Source: Bifidobacterium bombi DSM 19703
GTDB taxonomy: Bacteria > Actinomycetota > Actinomycetes > Actinomycetales > Bifidobacteriaceae
Assembly (NCBI RefSeq): GCF_000737845.1
Contig: NZ_ATLK01000001.1
Coordinates: 868,001 to 932,000, forward strand
Direction of reading: 5' to 3'
DNA: 64,000 nucleotides
Position 1 is the first letter of the stretch. Every line of letters begins with the position of its first letter. A program made the translations under genes and the position numbers. The notes under the pieces were generated by a model that worked only from the letters and a program-made list of their open reading frames with translations, was not told where the DNA came from and did no database searches. Of this stretch, positions 45,319 to 57,478 are shown one piece after another.

Positions 45319-48300
45319 CTAGTCCTTCACGCCTCCCGACGCGAACAACTGGCGGGCGTGCTCCTGTATGCTCATCACCTGATAATCGCCGGCCTTGACC
45401 GCTTCAACAGCAAGCAGCACAGCCGAGAATTCGGTGACGGTGGTGAACTGCGGAACGTCGGCGGCCACGGCTGCCGAACGTATCGCATAGCCATCCGAAC
45501 GCGAATCGCGGTTGCTTGGTGTGTTGAGGACCATGTCGACCTGCCCCGCCTCGATCATCTCCACCGGGTTTTTACCCAAAGCGTCGTCGCCGAAACGGTC
45601 ACGTAAGGCCTGGTCATCGGCCTGCGTGCTCGAAATCTTGCTCACCACGCGAGATTCGATGCCGTACCTGCGCAGCACCGATGCAGTGCCTTCCGTACAG
45701 CACAGCGTAAAGCCCAGCTCCTGCAGACGCACCGCAAGCAGCGGAAGCTGACGTTTGTCGGCATCCGCCACCGAGAGAAACACATTGCCTTTCACTGGCA
45801 ATCCTCCGGCATAGGCAGCAAGCTGGCTCTTTGCGAAGGCATGCGGGAAGTCGCGGTCGAAGCCCATAACCTCACCGGTGGAGTGCATCTCCGGACCCAA
45901 CAGGGTGTCCACAGACCGCCCGGCTTCCGTACGGAAACGCTTGAACGGAAGAACCGATTGCTTGACCGCCACCTGCTGACCGGAATGCATGGTGCCGCCG
46001 TCCCCAACAGGAAGCAGCAGACCGCGCCTGCGCTGATCGGCGACGCTCTCCCCGACCATGATTCTCGCGGCGGCCTTTGCAAGCGCCACCCCGGTGGCCT
46101 TGGAGGCGAAGGGAATCGTGCGGGAGGCGCGCGGATTGGCCTCGATGACGTACAGAGTATCGGCCATATAGGCGAACTGCACGTTGAGCACGCCGCGCAC
46201 ACCGCAGCCTTGCGCGATGGCCAAGGTGGCCTTGCGCAAACGCTCGATCTGCCCATCGGAAAGCGTGCTCGGCGGCAACGTGCAGGCGGCGTCGCCGGAG
46301 TGCACGCCGGCCTCCTCCACATGCTCCATGATGCCTCCCACATACAGTTCCTCGCCGTCATACAATGCGTCCACGTCGATCTCGATGGCGTCCTGAAGGA
46401 ACTTGTCAATGAGCAGCGGAGAAGGCAGACGGCCCGACACGACGGTGTCCGACCGTGCCGCCGCAAGCGCGCGGTCCACGTACTTCTTCAGCTGTGCGTC
46501 ATCATAGACGATTTCCATGCCACGTCCACCAAGCACATAGCTGGGACGCACCAGAACCGGGTAGCCGATCTCGTGCGCGGCAATCTGCGCCTCCTTGTAG
46601 CTGAGCGCGGTGCCGTAACGTGGGGCGTTAAGATGCTCACGGCTGAGCACCTCACCAAACAATTCACGGTTTTCGGCCAGATCGATGGACTCAGGGCTGG
46701 TGCCCAGAATCGGCACGCCAGCAGCCTTCAACCGCGCGGCGAGCGACAGCGGAGTCTGACCGCCGAGCTGGACGATGACGCCCTTGACCGGACCAAGCCG
46801 CGTCTCGGCCTCGTATATCTCCATCACGTCCTCGAACGTGAGCGGCTCGAAATAGAGCCTGTCGGACATGTCGTAGTCCGTGGAGACCGTTTCGGGATTG
46901 CAGTTGACCATGATGGTGTCGTAATCCCTGCCAAGCTCCTGCACCGCGTGCACGCAGGTATAGTCGAACTCGATGCCCTGACCAATGCGGTTGGGACCGG
47001 AGCCGAGTATGATGACCGCCTCACGTTCGCGAGGCTTCAACTCGCTTTCATCTGCATAGCAGGAATAATAGTACGGCGTCACGGCGTCGAACTCCGCCGC
47101 GCAGGTATCCACGGTCTTATAGACCGGTCGCAGACCGTAGCTCTGACGCAACCGGCGTATGGTCTCTTCGCCGTCGTCTCCCAAATATCGCAGATGGGCT
47201 ATCTGCAGATCGGAGAGTCCGGCGCGTTTGGCCCTGAGTAGCAAGGCCGGCGACAAGGTCTCGGTATAGCGCACCTGCATCGCCGTGCGGTTGATGAGCG
47301 TGAACTGCGTAAGGAACCAGGGGTCGATTTTCGTGGCGTCAAAAAGCTGTTCCACGGTGGCGCCACCCCAGATGGCGCGTTGTATTTCCAGATAGCGATT
47401 CTCCGTGGGGACGCGCATTGCTTCGAGCAGGCGCCGAACCTCGACTTCATCCGGCTTGATGCCATCCCAGCTGAAGCCCATGTGCCGTTTGTCGATGGAG
47501 CGCATGGCCTTGCCTAGCGCTTCTTGGAAGTTGCCACCCAAGGCCATGGCCTCGCCGACCGACTTCATGGATGTGGTGAGCGTCGGGTCGGCTTCGGGGA
47601 ACTTTTCGAAAGTGAACCGAGGGACCTTCGCAACCACGTAATCGATCGTAGGTTCGAAGCTCGCCGGCGTGGACTGCGTGATGTCGTTGCGTATCTCGTC
47701 AAGCGTATAGCCCAAGGCCAGTTTCGTGGCGATCTTGGCGATCGGGAAACCGGTGGCCTTGGAGGCCAGCGCGGAGGAGCGTGACACGCGTGGGTTCATC
47801 TCGATGACGATGATGCGACCTGTGTCCGGGTTGACGGCGAACTGGATGTTGCAGCCGCCGGTATCCACACCGACACCACGGATGATGGCGATGGCTATGT
47901 CGCGCATGTGCTGGTATTCACGGTCGGTCAAGGTGAACGCGGGCGCCACGGTGATTGAATCACCGGTGTGCACTCCCACGGGATCGACATTCTCTATGGG
48001 GCAGACCACTACGACGTTGTCCTTGCGGTCCCTCATGAGTTCGAGCTCATACTCCTTCCAGCCTTCGATGCCCTCCTCTATCAGGACTTCATTAGTAGGA
48101 GAGTAATGGATACCGGCCCCGGCGATGCGGTGCAGCTCCTCCTCATCGTGGGCGATGCCCGAACCCAGACCACCCATGGTGAAACTCGGACGCACCACCA
48201 CCGGATATCCCAGCTTCGCGACTATGGCATCGACCTCATCAAGCGTATGGGCCACATCGGAACGAGCGGATTGCGCTCCCGCCGCTTCGACGACTTTCTT

Positions 48301-48696
48301 GAACTGCTCGCGGTCCTCACCGCGGTCGATGGCTTCAAGCGACGCTCCGATAAGTTCCACATGATACTTATCCAACACTCCCGCCGCACCGAGGGCCTCC
48401 GCGGCGTTGAGAGCCGTCTGCCCGCCAAGAGTCGGCAACAGCGCGTCGGGACGCTCCTTGGCGATGATGCGCTCGAGGATGTCCGTGTCGATCGGTTCGA
48501 TATATGTGGCGTCCGCCATTTCCGGGTCGGTCATGATGGTGGCTGGGTTGGAGTTCACCAGAATCACCCTGATGCCCTCCTCACGGAGCACCCGGCAAGC
48601 CTGGGTTCCTGAATAGTCGAACTCGGCGGCCTGCCCGATGACGATGGGACCCGACCCGATGACCATGACCGAATGAATGTCGTTGCGTTTCGGCAT
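45319..48696 (-). CDS. carB: Carbamoyl phosphate synthase large subunit
   Basis: An 1125-residue enzyme that makes carbamoyl phosphate for pyrimidine and arginine synthesis. Two homologous ATP-grasp halves are visible: [22 protein letters not shown] at the start and [21 protein letters not shown] near residue 567. Metal and ATP residues include [20 protein letters not shown] and the second copy [20 protein letters not shown]. The C-terminal MGS-like allosteric domain ([16 protein letters not shown] onward) is complete. Its ATG overlaps the carA stop by one base. Confidence 0.98.
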   Translation of the reverse strand: MPKRNDIHSVMVIGSGPIVIGQAAEFDYSGTQACRVLREEGIRVILVNSNPATIMTDPEMADATYIEPIDTDILERIIAKERPDALLPTLGGQTALNAAEALGAAGVLDKYHVELIGASLEAIDRGEDREQFKKVVEAAGAQSARSDVAHTLDEVDAIVAKLGYPVVVRPSFTMGGLGSGIAHDEEELHRIAGAGIHYSPTNEVLIEEGIEGWKEYELELMRDRKDNVVVVCPIENVDPVGVHTGDSITVAPAFTLTDREYQHMRDIAIAIIRGVGVDTGGCNIQFAVNPDTGRIIVIEMNPRVSRSSALASKATGFPIAKIATKLALGYTLDEIRNDITQSTPASFEPTIDYVVAKVPRFTFEKFPEADPTLTTSMKSVGEAMALGGNFQEALGKAMRSIDKRHMGFSWDGIKPDEVEVRRLLEAMRVPTENRYLEIQRAIWGGATVEQLFDATKIDPWFLTQFTLINRTAMQVRYTETLSPALLLRAKRAGLSDLQIAHLRYLGDDGEETIRRLRQSYGLRPVYKTVDTCAAEFDAVTPYYYSCYADESELKPREREAVIILGSGPNRIGQGIEFDYTCVHAVQELGRDYDTIMVNCNPETVSTDYDMSDRLYFEPLTFEDVMEIYEAETRLGPVKGVIVQLGGQTPLSLAARLKAAGVPILGTSPESIDLAENRELFGEVLSREHLNAPRYGTALSYKEAQIAAHEIGYPVLVRPSYVLGGRGMEIVYDDAQLKKYVDRALAAARSDTVVSGRLPSPLLIDKFLQDAIEIDVDALYDGEELYVGGIMEHVEEAGVHSGDAACTLPPSTLSDGQIERLRKATLAIAQGCGVRGVLNVQFAYMADTLYVIEANPRASRTIPFASKATGVALAKAAARIMVGESVADQRRRGLLLPVGDGGTMHSGQQVAVKQSVLPFKRFRTEAGRSVDTLLGPEMHSTGEVMGFDRDFPHAFAKSQLAAYAGGLPVKGNVFLSVADADKRQLPLLAVRLQELGFTLCCTEGTASVLRRYGIESRVVSKISSTQADDQALRDRFGDDALGKNPVEMIEAGQVDMVLNTPSNRDSRSDGYAIRSAAVAADVPQFTTVTEFSAVLLAVEAVKAGDYQVMSIQEHARQLFASGGVKD

Positions 48697-49976
48697 CAGC
48701 GTTCTCCCCTGTCGTTTTCGTCTGTCTGTTCACCCTTCACATTGCGCTCCATAAGTTCGATGAACCTGTCGAACAGATACGAGGCGTCATGCGGACCCGC
48801 AGCCGCCTCAGGATGATACTGCACCGAAAAGGCCGGGATATCCAGGCACTCGAGTCCCTCGACCACGTCGTCGTTCAGGTCAACATGCGAGACCCTGACA
48901 CGGCCGTAGCGTCCGTTGCCATATGGGGCCTTGACTGGTGCCCCAGCACGCCCGTCCTGCGGCACGTCGACGGCGAAGCCATGGTTGTGAGCGGTGACTT
49001 CCACTTTGCCGCTCGTCAGATCCATGACCGGCTGGTTGACGCCACGGTGGCCGAATTTCAACTTATACGTATCGAATCCCAACGCTCTGCCGAGCAACTG
49101 ATTGCCAAGGCATATCCCGAAGAACGGGTAGCCCGCGTCAAGCACCTGGCGAAGCAGAGACACTTCGCCGTCGGCCGTGGACGGGTCTCCTGGACCGTTC
49201 GAAAAGAACACGCCATCGGGTTGAAGATCGCGAATCCGATCCAAGGCCGTATCCAAAGGAAGGACGTGCACGCGGCAACCACGCTCCGCAAGCCTGTGCG
49301 GCGTCATCGATTTGACGCCGAGATCCAGCGCCGCGACCGTGCACCTAGGTGCTTTGCCTTCCCAATCCCCGCAGGGTTCCACCGTATAGGCTTCATCCGT
49401 GCTCACCTCTCCGGTCAAATGGGAACCACTCATCGCGGGCGAGTCGCGCACGATTTCAAGCAAGTCACGAACATCCCTCAGCTCCGGTTCATCCGTCTGT
49501 GCATCCTTACGAAGCAGGGCCGGACCAGAAAAAACGCCGGCCCGCATGGCACCCGCCTGACGCAGATGCCGCACGAGACGGCGTGTATCAATCCCCGAAA
49601 TCCCGACGATTCCTTGATCGCGCAGATCACTGTCCAGCGAACGTTTGGCCCGCCATGAGCTCACACAGGGGCTAGGCTCACGAACCACATAGCCTGCCAC
49701 CCATATTCTGGCGGATTCACCATCTTCATCATTGACCCCGGTATCGCCTATATGCGGGAAGGTCTGCACCACAATCTGCCGGTCATAACTGGGATCCGTC
49801 AATGTCTCCTGATACCCCGTCATACCCGTGGTGAAAACGATTTCTCCGGTTACTTGACCCAACGCGCCGTATGAGTCACCCTTGTACACTTCCCCGTCCT
49901 CAAGAACAAGAATGGCGGGAGAACTGCTTAGAGAATGACAACCGACTGCATTGGCCTTGGTGTCATAAAGATTCAC
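48696..49976 (-). CDS. carA: Carbamoyl phosphate synthase small subunit
   Basis: A 426-residue glutamine amidotransferase subunit. The N-terminal CPSase domain ([34 protein letters not shown]) and the GATase domain with nucleophile Cys in [16 protein letters not shown] and the C-terminal His-Glu [12 protein letters not shown] are intact. I chose GTG 49976 (VNLYDTKAN) because AAAGGGG lies five bases before it; a longer frame to 50039 has no ribosome binding site. It delivers ammonia to CarB. It follows efp and nusB on the same strand. Confidence 0.96.
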   Translation of the reverse strand: MNLYDTKANAVGCHSLSSSPAILVLEDGEVYKGDSYGALGQVTGEIVFTTGMTGYQETLTDPSYDRQIVVQTFPHIGDTGVNDEDGESARIWVAGYVVREPSPCVSSWRAKRSLDSDLRDQGIVGISGIDTRRLVRHLRQAGAMRAGVFSGPALLRKDAQTDEPELRDVRDLLEIVRDSPAMSGSHLTGEVSTDEAYTVEPCGDWEGKAPRCTVAALDLGVKSMTPHRLAERGCRVHVLPLDTALDRIRDLQPDGVFFSNGPGDPSTADGEVSLLRQVLDAGYPFFGICLGNQLLGRALGFDTYKLKFGHRGVNQPVMDLTSGKVEVTAHNHGFAVDVPQDGRAGAPVKAPYGNGRYGRVRVSHVDLNDDVVEGLECLDIPAFSVQYHPEAAAGPHDASYLFDRFIELMERNVKGEQTDENDRGER

Positions 49977-50155
49977 CTGTACCCCTTTTTGCAGTGGACA
50001 TTCTACGAAAGTATACCGGCATGTATGGATGTACGCCACCGCGAAGAAACGGTGCCTGAGACGGAAATCTCAGACGATACCCTTTCATTTCGGCGTGTCG
50101 CCGACATACTGCGGTCGAATGCCACAAGGCACACGCGCCCTCAGCTGCATTCCGC

Positions 50156-50797
50156 CTATAGTTCGCGTTCAGCCGGCGTGTCCGGCGACTCCGGCGCGGG
50201 GATGATTTGCGGGGCAACGGCTGGTTCTGCCTGCACGGTCTGCTCGGGACCATCCCACTGCATCGGCTTGCCATCGCCATGACCACTCACGCCGCCTGAA
50301 GTAAGAAAACCAGGTGCGGTCGGAGCATGGAGTGCGGCGTCCTGACGAGCCTGTTGCACACGCGCCGCCTCGGCCTGCCTGATCTGCTCCAAAGCCGCAT
50401 CCTTGTTGGCACAGATAGCGCTGAGCAAGCCATGAATAAACGCCGGCGAATCATCATCGCTGAGCATCTTGGCAAGCCCCAGGGCCTCATCTATGGCCAC
50501 CTTGTCGGGCACCTCATCGGTGAACAGAATCTCCCAAGCCGCAATGCGTAGAATGTTACGGTCGACGACGGCCATGCGACGCAACGTCCACTTGGTCGAA
50601 TACTTGCCCAATACGGCATCGATGTCCGCCTGGTGCTCAGCCACCCCTCGGACGAGGACGACCGCGTACTCCGGCAAAGGCGTCTGTGCACCTGGCTCAG
50701 CGATTCTCTCGTCAAGAAGGGAATCGATGTCCTGCCCTTTTTCATCGGCTTCATACAGTGTGTTCAATGCTCGCTTACGAGCGGTGGAGCGTGCCAT
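50156..50797 (-). CDS. nusB: Transcription antitermination factor NusB
   Basis: A 213-residue protein. The NusB fold covers residues 1-135 with MARSTARKRALNTLYEAD, the RRMAVVDRNILRIAAWEIL helix and DKVAIDEALGLAKMLSDDDSPAFIHG. The last 70 residues are an extension rich in Ala and Pro (QQARQDAALHAPTAPG), longer than usual. NusB with NusE joins the antitermination complex of rRNA operons. It lies between efp and carA, a common actinobacterial order. Confidence 0.96.
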   Translation of the reverse strand: MARSTARKRALNTLYEADEKGQDIDSLLDERIAEPGAQTPLPEYAVVLVRGVAEHQADIDAVLGKYSTKWTLRRMAVVDRNILRIAAWEILFTDEVPDKVAIDEALGLAKMLSDDDSPAFIHGLLSAICANKDAALEQIRQAEAARVQQARQDAALHAPTAPGFLTSGGVSGHGDGKPMQWDGPEQTVQAEPAVAPQIIPAPESPDTPAEREL

Positions 50798-50985
50798 GCC
50801 AATCCTCTCAAACCTAATAATCCAGCTGGTAGCGCCAGCGGTATTTCATTGTCCCCTACCCTGAGTGTCAACCCGCGAGACGTCCTGAAAGCCAAAGGCC
50901 CCCGGTCTTCCGAGAGCCTCTGTTCCATAAGGACAAACGTCCATCCGTTTTATCCGACGCACCTCTATCGGCCTACCGGCTTGGG

Positions 50986-51552
50986 CTAGTTGTTTTCACG
51001 TCCGAGGTAGGAACCATCGCGAGTGTCGACCTTGACCTTCTCACCTTCACCGACGAAGAGGGGCACCTGAATCTCGGCACCTGTCTCCACGGTCGCCGGC
51101 TTGGTGCCGGCGTTGGCACGGTTACCCTGTACCCCAGGCTCCGTCGAAGTCACGGTAAGGATTACCGATGCTGGAAGCTCGACGCTCAGGGGCGTGCCGT
51201 CGTGGAAGCTGACAATGCAATCCGTGCCTTCAAGCAGGTATTTCGACTGGTCCCCGACAAGATCTCTGGGGATGTTGACTTGATCATAAGTAGTCATATC
51301 CATGAAGACATAGCTTTCGCCGTCCTCATACGAATATTGGAGATTACGGTTATCGACGGTCTCGAAATCCATCTTCATGCCCGCGTTGAAGGTCTTGTCG
51401 ACGATCTTGCCTGTAAGCACGTTCTTGATGGTTGTACGCACGAAAGCGGGACCTTTGCCCGGCTTGACGTGCTGGAATTTGGTGACGGTCCAAAGCTGGC
51501 CGTCCAGGTTCAATACGGAACCGTTCTTGATGTCATTGGTAGTCTGTGCCAC
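50986..51552 (-). CDS. efp: Translation elongation factor P
   Basis: A 188-residue EF-P with [32 protein letters not shown], in which the modification-site loop PGKGPA carries Lys as expected, and [11 protein letters not shown] and [20 protein letters not shown] in the C-terminal OB domain. EF-P rescues ribosomes stalled on proline runs. It starts at ATG 51552; a weak GGTGAG is upstream. It is the first gene before nusB, carA and carB. Confidence 0.97.
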   Translation of the reverse strand: MAQTTNDIKNGSVLNLDGQLWTVTKFQHVKPGKGPAFVRTTIKNVLTGKIVDKTFNAGMKMDFETVDNRNLQYSYEDGESYVFMDMTTYDQVNIPRDLVGDQSKYLLEGTDCIVSFHDGTPLSVELPASVILTVTSTEPGVQGNRANAGTKPATVETGAEIQVPLFVGEGEKVKVDTRDGSYLGRENN

Positions 51553-51908
51553 GTTTACTCACCTTATATGTCTTCGAGATTACTGCAGTCTGCAGCTATA
51601 CCTGATAAAAGCCTCGTCCATTATGCCATCACGCATAGAGAACCGACCCAGGTGCCCGTTGCGAGCGACCAAGGCCGCGGCGTTGAAAGACCGCGTACAC
51701 CAACGACCGGCGACCTCAGATAATGCCGAATGTTGCGGGACTCCATCCGTCATGACACCGCGTGCGCATATCCATAGGGCGCGATCTGAATAAAGCTTCG
51801 TGCAGCGGGATCCGTGAACCATGTTCACGACCTCATAAACCATGCTGACTCGAACACGACCGTCATGAATGAAAATATCTGGGCACGGCAATCTCATCAC
51901 CTTCAAAC
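51553..51908. other. Gene-free stretch between tuf and efp
   Basis: No gene or tRNA recognised. It must hold the efp promoter, but I see no convincing hexamer pair. Confidence 0.5.
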
Positions 51909-51942
51909 GATGGGCCGGCCCCCAAATGAGGACCGGCCCATC
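51909..51942 (-). terminator. Terminator after tuf
   Basis: GATGGGCCGG (51909-51918) and CCGGCCCATC (51933-51942) form a perfect 10-bp GC-rich hairpin about 65 bases after the tuf stop. The T-run is poor (CGTTTG), but position and strength fit the end of the str operon. Confidence 0.65.
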
Positions 51943-52007
51943 ATACGACGTACCGCAAAGCGGCATCACCACGTCGGACACTTATCCGACGTTCATCGAG
52001 AAATGAA

Positions 52008-53207
52008 CTACTCGATGATCTTGGTGACACGGCCTGAACCGACCGTGTGGCCGCCTTCACGAACAGCGAAGGTAAGACCCTGCTCCATGGCGATGGGCTG
52101 AATCAGCTCAACGGTGAAGGTGGCATGGTCTCCAGGCTGAACCATCTCGACGCCTTCCGGCAGCGTGATGACGCCGGTGACATCGGTGGTACGGAAGTAG
52201 AACTGCGGACGGTAGTTCGAGAAGAACGGCGAGTGACGGCCGCCCTCATCGCTGGTGAGGACGTAGACCTCGCCCTCGAACTTGGTGTGAGGGGTCACGG
52301 AACCCGGCTGAGCCAGAACCTGACCACGCTCCACATCGTCGCGGTTGATGCCGCGAAGAAGCAGACCAGTGTTGTCGCCTGCTTCGGCCTCATCCATCTG
52401 CTTGTGGAAGGTCTCGATGGAGGTGACGGTCGTGGTCTGGGTATCGCGGATGCCGACGATCTCGACAGTGCTGTTGACCGGAAGCTTACCACGCTCCACA
52501 CGGCCGGTCACCACGGTGCCACGGCCGGAGATGGTGAAGACGTCCTCGATAGGCATGAGGAACGGCTTGTCAAGATCATGGACCGGGGTCGGGATGTACT
52601 CATCCACGGCATCCATGAGATCCTTGATAGTCTGCACCCACTTGTCGTGATCCGGAGCGTCATCATGCAGAGCACCGTAAGCGGAGGTGCGGATGACCGG
52701 GCAGTCACGGTCGAAGCCGTTCTCCTCAAGGAGGTCGCGGACCTCTTCCTCGACGAGCTCGATGAGCTCGTCATCATCGACCATATCGCACTTGTTGAGT
52801 GCAACGAGAATCTTCGGCACGCCCACCTGACGGGCAAGCAGCACATGCTCGCGAGTCTGGGCCATCGGGCCATCAGTGGCCGCGACCACGAGGATCGCAC
52901 CATCCATCTGGGCGGCGCCGGTGATCATGTTCTTCACGAAATCGGCGTGGCCGGGGCAGTCCACGTGAGCATAGTGGCGCTTCGCCGTCTGGTACTCGAT
53001 GTGGGCAATGTTGATGGTGATGCCGCGCTGCTTCTCTTCAGGTGCGGCGTCAATCTGATCGAAATCATATTCCGGGTTGACATCCGGATACTCGTCATGC
53101 AGCACCTTCGAAATGGCCGCGGTCAGGGTTGTCTTGCCGTGATCGACGTGGCCGATGGTACCGATGTTAACGTGCGGCTTAGTCCGCTCGTACTTTTCCT
53201 TTGCCAT
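52008..53207 (-). CDS. tuf: Elongation factor Tu
   Basis: A 399-residue GTPase carrying aminoacyl-tRNA to the ribosome. G1 [10 protein letters not shown]2 region GITINIAH, G3 DCPGHADF, G4 NKCDM and G5 SAYGA are all present, and the C-terminal barrels are complete ([16 protein letters not shown]). AGGAGG lies upstream. It is the last gene of the rpsL-rpsG-fusA-tuf operon, separated from fusA by 163 bases with inverted repeats that may allow extra control. Confidence 0.99.
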   Translation of the reverse strand: MAKEKYERTKPHVNIGTIGHVDHGKTTLTAAISKVLHDEYPDVNPEYDFDQIDAAPEEKQRGITINIAHIEYQTAKRHYAHVDCPGHADFVKNMITGAAQMDGAILVVAATDGPMAQTREHVLLARQVGVPKILVALNKCDMVDDDELIELVEEEVRDLLEENGFDRDCPVIRTSAYGALHDDAPDHDKWVQTIKDLMDAVDEYIPTPVHDLDKPFLMPIEDVFTISGRGTVVTGRVERGKLPVNSTVEIVGIRDTQTTTVTSIETFHKQMDEAEAGDNTGLLLRGINRDDVERGQVLAQPGSVTPHTKFEGEVYVLTSDEGGRHSPFFSNYRPQFYFRTTDVTGVITLPEGVEMVQPGDHATFTVELIQPIAMEQGLTFAVREGGHTVGSGRVTKIIE

Positions 53208-53270
53208 TTGTTTGTCCTCCTGGACGTTTTTGAACCGGTCTTTGCTTTTTGGCTCAACAGGCTCTAGTTT

Positions 53271-53340
53271 ACTGGGTTTCTGGGTTACTCGCCACTTAGT
53301 GCCCGAACCCAGTCAGCGCTAGAAAAGTCTAGCGTAGACT
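53271..53340. repeat. Inverted repeats in the fusA-tuf gap
   Basis: CGCTAGA/TCTAGCG (53317-53323, 53328-53334) with outer AGTC/GACT (53311-53314, 53337-53340) forms one hairpin. ACTGGGTT/AACCCAGT (53271-53278, 53306-53313) can form an alternative, mutually exclusive one sharing 53311-53313. Neither ends in a T-run; an attenuation or processing site is possible. Confidence 0.5.
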
Positions 53341-53370
53341 GGGGACACGGCACGCGCATGGCTACGTTGG

Positions 53371-55500
53371 TCACTCGCCGCGCTGTGCCTTGACGATCTC
53401 GTCCGAGATGCTCTTGGGGACTTCAGCGTACGAATCCATCTGCATGGAGAAGGATCCACGACCCTGGGTCTTGCTTCGCAGCTCACCGATGTAGCCGAAC
53501 ATCTCGCTCAGCGGCACCTTGGCGTCGATGACCTTCACGCCGGCGGAATCACGCATCTCCTGGATGTTGCCACGTCTTGAGTTGATGTCACCCATGACGT
53601 CGCCCATATAGTCCTCGGGCGTGTGGATCTCTACCGCCATGATGGGCTCCAAAATGACGGGCTTCGCCTTGACAGCTGCCGTCTTGAAGCACATCGAACC
53701 GGCGATCTTGAAAGCGAGCTCGGAGGAATCCACGTCGTGAGTCTGGCCATCGGTGACGGTCGCCTTGACGCCCACCACCGGGAAGCCGGCGAGGATGCCG
53801 GACTCCATGGCCTCCTGGACACCCTCATCGATCGAAGGAATGAATTCCTTGCCGATGTGGCCGCCGGTGACCTCGTTGACGAACTCGTAGTTCTCCCCGG
53901 CCTCGGTGTCCAGAGGCTCGAAGTTCATAAGGACCTTCGCGAACTGGCCGGAACCGCCCGTCTGCTTCTTATGGGTGTATTCCTGGTTCATGACGGCCTG
54001 ACGGATCGTCTCACGGTAGGCGACCTGCGGGTTGCCCACGTTGCACTCCACCTTGAACTCACGACGCATACGGTCAACGATGATGTCGAGCTGGAGTTCG
54101 CCCATGCCGGAAATCAGGGTCTGACCGCTCTCCTGATCGGTCTTGACCTGGAAGGTCGGATCCTCGTCCGCAAGCTTGGCCAGAGCCAAGCTCATCTTCT
54201 CCTGATCGGCCTTGGTCTTGGGCTCCACAGCAACCTCGATGACGGGCTCCGGGAAGGTCATGGATTCCAACGAAATCGGGGCCTTGTCATCGCACAGGGT
54301 GTCGCCGGTGGAAACATTCTTCAAACCGACGAGCGTGTAGATGTTGCCGGCCTCGGCTGCGTCGACGGGGTTCTCCTTGTCGGCGTGCATCTGGAAGATC
54401 TTACCGATGCGTTCCTTCTTGCCCTTGGTGGAATCAAGCACCGTGTCACCGGGCTTGACCGAACCGGAGTACACTCGCACGAATACGAGTTTGCCGTAGA
54501 AGGGGTGGGTCGAAATCTTGAACACCAAGGCTGCGAACGGATCACTCATCACCGGCTTGCGGTCGATTTCCTTGGATTCATCCGCCGGATCGAAACCAAC
54601 GATGGCCGGAACATCCTCGGGACTGGGCAGGTAATCGACCACGGCATCGAGCATGGGCTGAATGCCCTTGTCCTTGAACGCCGAGCCGCACAGCACCGGA
54701 TAGGCGCGACGGCTGATGGTCAGCTCACGAATGCCCTGGCGAATCTCCTCTTCGGTGAGTTCACCGGAGTCGAGGTACTTCTCGGTCAATTCGTCATTCG
54801 CCTCGGCGGCCTGGTCGACGAGCGTGGCACGGTACTCCTCCGCACGCTCCTGAAGCTCCGCCGGAATGTCCACGGTGTCATAGTGCGCACCGAGATCGCC
54901 CGAAACGTCATTCCAGACATACGCCTTCATACGAATCAGGTCTACGACACCGACGAAGTCGTTCTCCGCACCGATCGGCAGCTGCACGACCAGCGGTGTG
55001 GCTCCGAGCTTCTTCTTGATGGTATCCACCGAATAGTAGAAATCAGCGCCGAGCTTATCCATCTTGTTGATGAAGCAGATACGAGGCACACCATACTTAT
55101 CGGCCTGTCGCCACACTGTCTCGGACTGGGGCTCCACGCCCTCCTTGCCATCGAAGACAGCCACCGCACCGTCAAGCACTCGCAGGGAGCGCTCCACCTC
55201 GGCCGTGAAGTCCACGTGGCCCGGGGTGTCGATGATGTTGATCTGATACTTGTTACCGGTGTCATGTGTCTGGCGGTTCCAGAAGCATGTCGTCGCGGCG
55301 GACTGGATGGTGATACCTCGCTCCTGCTCCTGCGCCATGAAATCCATGGTGGAGGCACCGTCGTGGGTCTCGCCGATCTTGTAGTTCTTGCCGGTGTAAT
55401 AGAGGATTCGCTCCGTCACCGTGGTCTTGCCGGCATCGATGTGAGCCATGATGCCGATGTTACGGACCTCATTGAGGTCGTTGAGCACGTCAAGTGCCAT
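53371..55500 (-). CDS. fusA: Elongation factor G
   Basis: A 709-residue translocase GTPase. Motifs are [35 protein letters not shown] and NKMDKLG, with later domains including GGSGQFAKV and the C-terminal [22 protein letters not shown]. Length is normal. AAGGAA precedes the ATG. It follows rpsG with a 35-base gap in the str operon. Confidence 0.99.
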   Translation of the reverse strand: MALDVLNDLNEVRNIGIMAHIDAGKTTVTERILYYTGKNYKIGETHDGASTMDFMAQEQERGITIQSAATTCFWNRQTHDTGNKYQINIIDTPGHVDFTAEVERSLRVLDGAVAVFDGKEGVEPQSETVWRQADKYGVPRICFINKMDKLGADFYYSVDTIKKKLGATPLVVQLPIGAENDFVGVVDLIRMKAYVWNDVSGDLGAHYDTVDIPAELQERAEEYRATLVDQAAEANDELTEKYLDSGELTEEEIRQGIRELTISRRAYPVLCGSAFKDKGIQPMLDAVVDYLPSPEDVPAIVGFDPADESKEIDRKPVMSDPFAALVFKISTHPFYGKLVFVRVYSGSVKPGDTVLDSTKGKKERIGKIFQMHADKENPVDAAEAGNIYTLVGLKNVSTGDTLCDDKAPISLESMTFPEPVIEVAVEPKTKADQEKMSLALAKLADEDPTFQVKTDQESGQTLISGMGELQLDIIVDRMRREFKVECNVGNPQVAYRETIRQAVMNQEYTHKKQTGGSGQFAKVLMNFEPLDTEAGENYEFVNEVTGGHIGKEFIPSIDEGVQEAMESGILAGFPVVGVKATVTDGQTHDVDSSELAFKIAGSMCFKTAAVKAKPVILEPIMAVEIHTPEDYMGDVMGDINSRRGNIQEMRDSAGVKVIDAKVPLSEMFGYIGELRSKTQGRGSFSMQMDSYAEVPKSISDEIVKAQRGE

Positions 55501-55535
55501 AATATTCCTTACGCTTCTTTAGATGTATATTGCGA

Positions 55536-56006
55536 TTACCAGCGATAGTGCGCGAAAGCCTTGTTGGCCTCGGCCATCTTGTGGGTATCCTCGCGGCGCT
55601 TTACGGAAGCCCCCAGACCGTTGGAGGCGTCGAGAATCTCATTGGCCAGACGTTCGGCCATGGTCTTCTCGCGACGCTTACGGGAGAAATCGGTGAGCCA
55701 GCGAAGGCTCAGGGCGTTCGCACGGTTGGGCTTGACCTCAACAGGCACCTGATAGGTAGCGCCACCGACACGACGGCTACGCACCTCGAGGCTTGGGCGG
55801 ATGTTGTCCAGAGCGCGTTTCAGAACGCTCACCGGTTCCTGATCGGTCTTCTCCTTGACAATGTCAAGAGCGGAGTAGACGATGCCCTCGGCGATGGACT
55901 TCTTGCCATCGAGCAGTATCTTGTTGATGAGCTGCGTGACCACGAGCGAGCCGTAAATCGGATCGGGGAGCAGCTGACGCTTTTTGGATGGTCCTTTACG
56001 TGACAT
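55536..56006 (-). CDS. rpsG: 30S ribosomal protein S7
   Basis: A 156-residue S7 ([20 protein letters not shown]) with the rRNA-binding segment [31 protein letters not shown] and C-terminal [20 protein letters not shown]. It organises the 3' domain of 16S rRNA. The start lies two bases after the rpsL stop. Confidence 0.99.
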   Translation of the reverse strand: MSRKGPSKKRQLLPDPIYGSLVVTQLINKILLDGKKSIAEGIVYSALDIVKEKTDQEPVSVLKRALDNIRPSLEVRSRRVGGATYQVPVEVKPNRANALSLRWLTDFSRKRREKTMAERLANEILDASNGLGASVKRREDTHKMAEANKAFAHYRW

Positions 56007-56008
56007 GC

Positions 56009-56380
56009 TTACTTGGCCTTCTTTGCTCCGTACAGGGAACGACCCTGCTTGCGATCCTTAACACCCTGGGTATCGAGCGCACCGCGCACGATGTGGTAAC
56101 GCACACCAGGCAAATCCTTGACACGGCCGCCACGCACGAGCACGATGGAGTGCTCCTGCAGGTTGTGGCCTTCACCAGGGATGTAGGCGGTGACTTCGAC
56201 GCCCGAGCTCAGGCGCACACGGGCCACCTTACGCAAAGCCGAGTTCGGCTTCTTCGGCGTAGTGGTGTATACACGGGTGCACACGCCGCGGCGCAGCGGG
56301 CTTCCCTTCATGGCCAGAGTCTTCGACTTCTTGGCCTTTGTCTTGCGTCCTTTGCGGACAAGTTGTTCAATAGTAGGCAA
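56009..56380 (-). CDS. rpsL: 30S ribosomal protein S12
   Basis: A 123-residue S12 with [14 protein letters not shown], the decoding-site loop [19 protein letters not shown], and [15 protein letters not shown]. The conserved lysines tied to streptomycin response are wild type in appearance. The start is TTG at 56380: homology begins there and TCGGAGAATAAG gives a good ribosome binding site; the open frame to 56473 has no S12-like residues. First gene of the str operon. Confidence 0.98.
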   Translation of the reverse strand: MPTIEQLVRKGRKTKAKKSKTLAMKGSPLRRGVCTRVYTTTPKKPNSALRKVARVRLSSGVEVTAYIPGEGHNLQEHSIVLVRGGRVKDLPGVRYHIVRGALDTQGVKDRKQGRSLYGAKKAK

Positions 56381-56473
56381 CTTATTCTCCGATTCGTTGA
56401 TTTTGAATCCTACTTCTGTGGAGCCGCGACCATGCAACTTCATCCGATGAATCGGTAAAGCAGCCCAGTCCAC

Positions 56474-56731
56474 CGGCCCGATGGCCCTTCACCCTCATTG
56501 GCTGTATTACTACAGCCACCTCGACGGATTCCAGGATATCCCAATGCACACACCTGTCACATAAGGCGCGCCATTGGCACACACAACATTTAAGTATAGC
56601 GCAAGTCCGGACATCACACCCTATCTCTATAAGGCAGTGCGCAAGCCGCGAGACGAAGTCCTCGAACCGAGCATGGCAGCGCCCAGATCCACGCGCCCTC
56701 CGACGCTGCCGCTCAGTCCTTCGCCCGTGAC
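56474..56731. other. Upstream region of the str operon
   Basis: No gene seen. It should contain the rpsL promoter; I cannot assign hexamers with confidence. Confidence 0.4.
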
Positions 56732-57003
56732 CTAGTAGACCAGAAAGCGCAGCAACCATGACACGATCAGTATGTCGAGAATCATATGGTACATGGCCTC
56801 GACCAAGTAACTTTCCGAAGACGCGATGGTTTGGTAGGTATCCTCAAAAACCTGTAGTAGCGAACAATGCACCCATACGAGGAAAAGTGCATTCTCCCTT
56901 GGGAGGCTGACCAACCGAGGAGAAACACGACTAAAAACCACGCTTCCAAGCGCTCTTTGAAGATGAATGGAGACAGCACAGCCATGTAAACGATCATGAA
57001 CAA
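56732..57003 (-). pseudogene. Remnant of an integral membrane protein
   Basis: Two overlapping frames on the minus strand join into one membrane-protein fragment: MFMIVYMAVLSPFIFKERL, then AWFLVVFLLGWSAS, followed after a one-base frame change near 56900-56920 by NALFLVWVHCSLLQVFEDTY and MYHMILDILIVSWLLRFLVY before the stop. At least three hydrophobic helices are visible. The upstream part is closed by stops in all useful frames, so the gene is decayed. No family recognised. Confidence 0.45.
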
Positions 57004-57478
57004 CGCATCCTAGACTTCATCACCCACCGAAACGAACGCCGACACGGCGATTTTGGCGCCTCCTATCGCAGCCCTGTCAAATCCAGTCCATACCAGATCA
57101 ACAGGCGGACACAAAAGAACACCTTAAGCCACTTGGACCGGATAGAACGCTTTCCTACGGAGCCAGAAGTGCATCTATCCACGCAATGCGTGGACCCCAT
57201 GAACGATTTCTTTTCTATCTGCACTCGCCGTACTTATTTCAACTGAATCGGCATCTAGCAAACAAGGACGAACGGCGGTTTGGAGCAGCCAGTACTGAGT
57301 TGAGTTGCGGTAAGTTGAATTAAGTTGAATTAATTCAATTCAGTTAAATTAGCCTATGCTCAGACCAGGTGTCCTGCTTTCCGGAGACGTCCTTTGACGG
57401 AAAACTTACTGACGCGGACCCAACTAAACTTCGAGAGAATACGTTGATCACACAGGGTAAGCCTTTACGAGTAATCCC
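57004..57478. other. Gene-free stretch with AT-rich repeat region
   Basis: No intact gene. The right part (57300-57350) is AT-rich and holds the TAAGTTGAAT repeat and palindrome listed separately. Confidence 0.4.
57311..57338. repeat. Tandem TAAGTTGAAT and 14-bp palindrome
   Basis: TAAGTTGAAT is repeated at 57311-57320 and 57321-57330, running into the perfect palindrome TTGAATTAATTCAA at 57325-57338. It could be a regulator site; it lies downstream of the aldo/keto reductase gene. Confidence 0.6.

Noticed and set aside
45841-47241. 466-codon plus-strand open frame opposite carB
   Set aside because: Antisense shadow of carB, a full-length conserved gene.
52047-53267. 406-codon plus-strand open frame opposite tuf
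   Set aside because: Antisense shadow of EF-Tu caused by strong codon bias.
53623-55548. 641-codon plus-strand open frame opposite fusA
   Set aside because: It is the antisense of EF-G codons; composition follows the opposite strand and there is no ribosome binding site or family likeness.
56009-56473. 154-residue S12
   Set aside because: S12 homology starts at the TTG codon at 56380, which has a good ribosome binding site.
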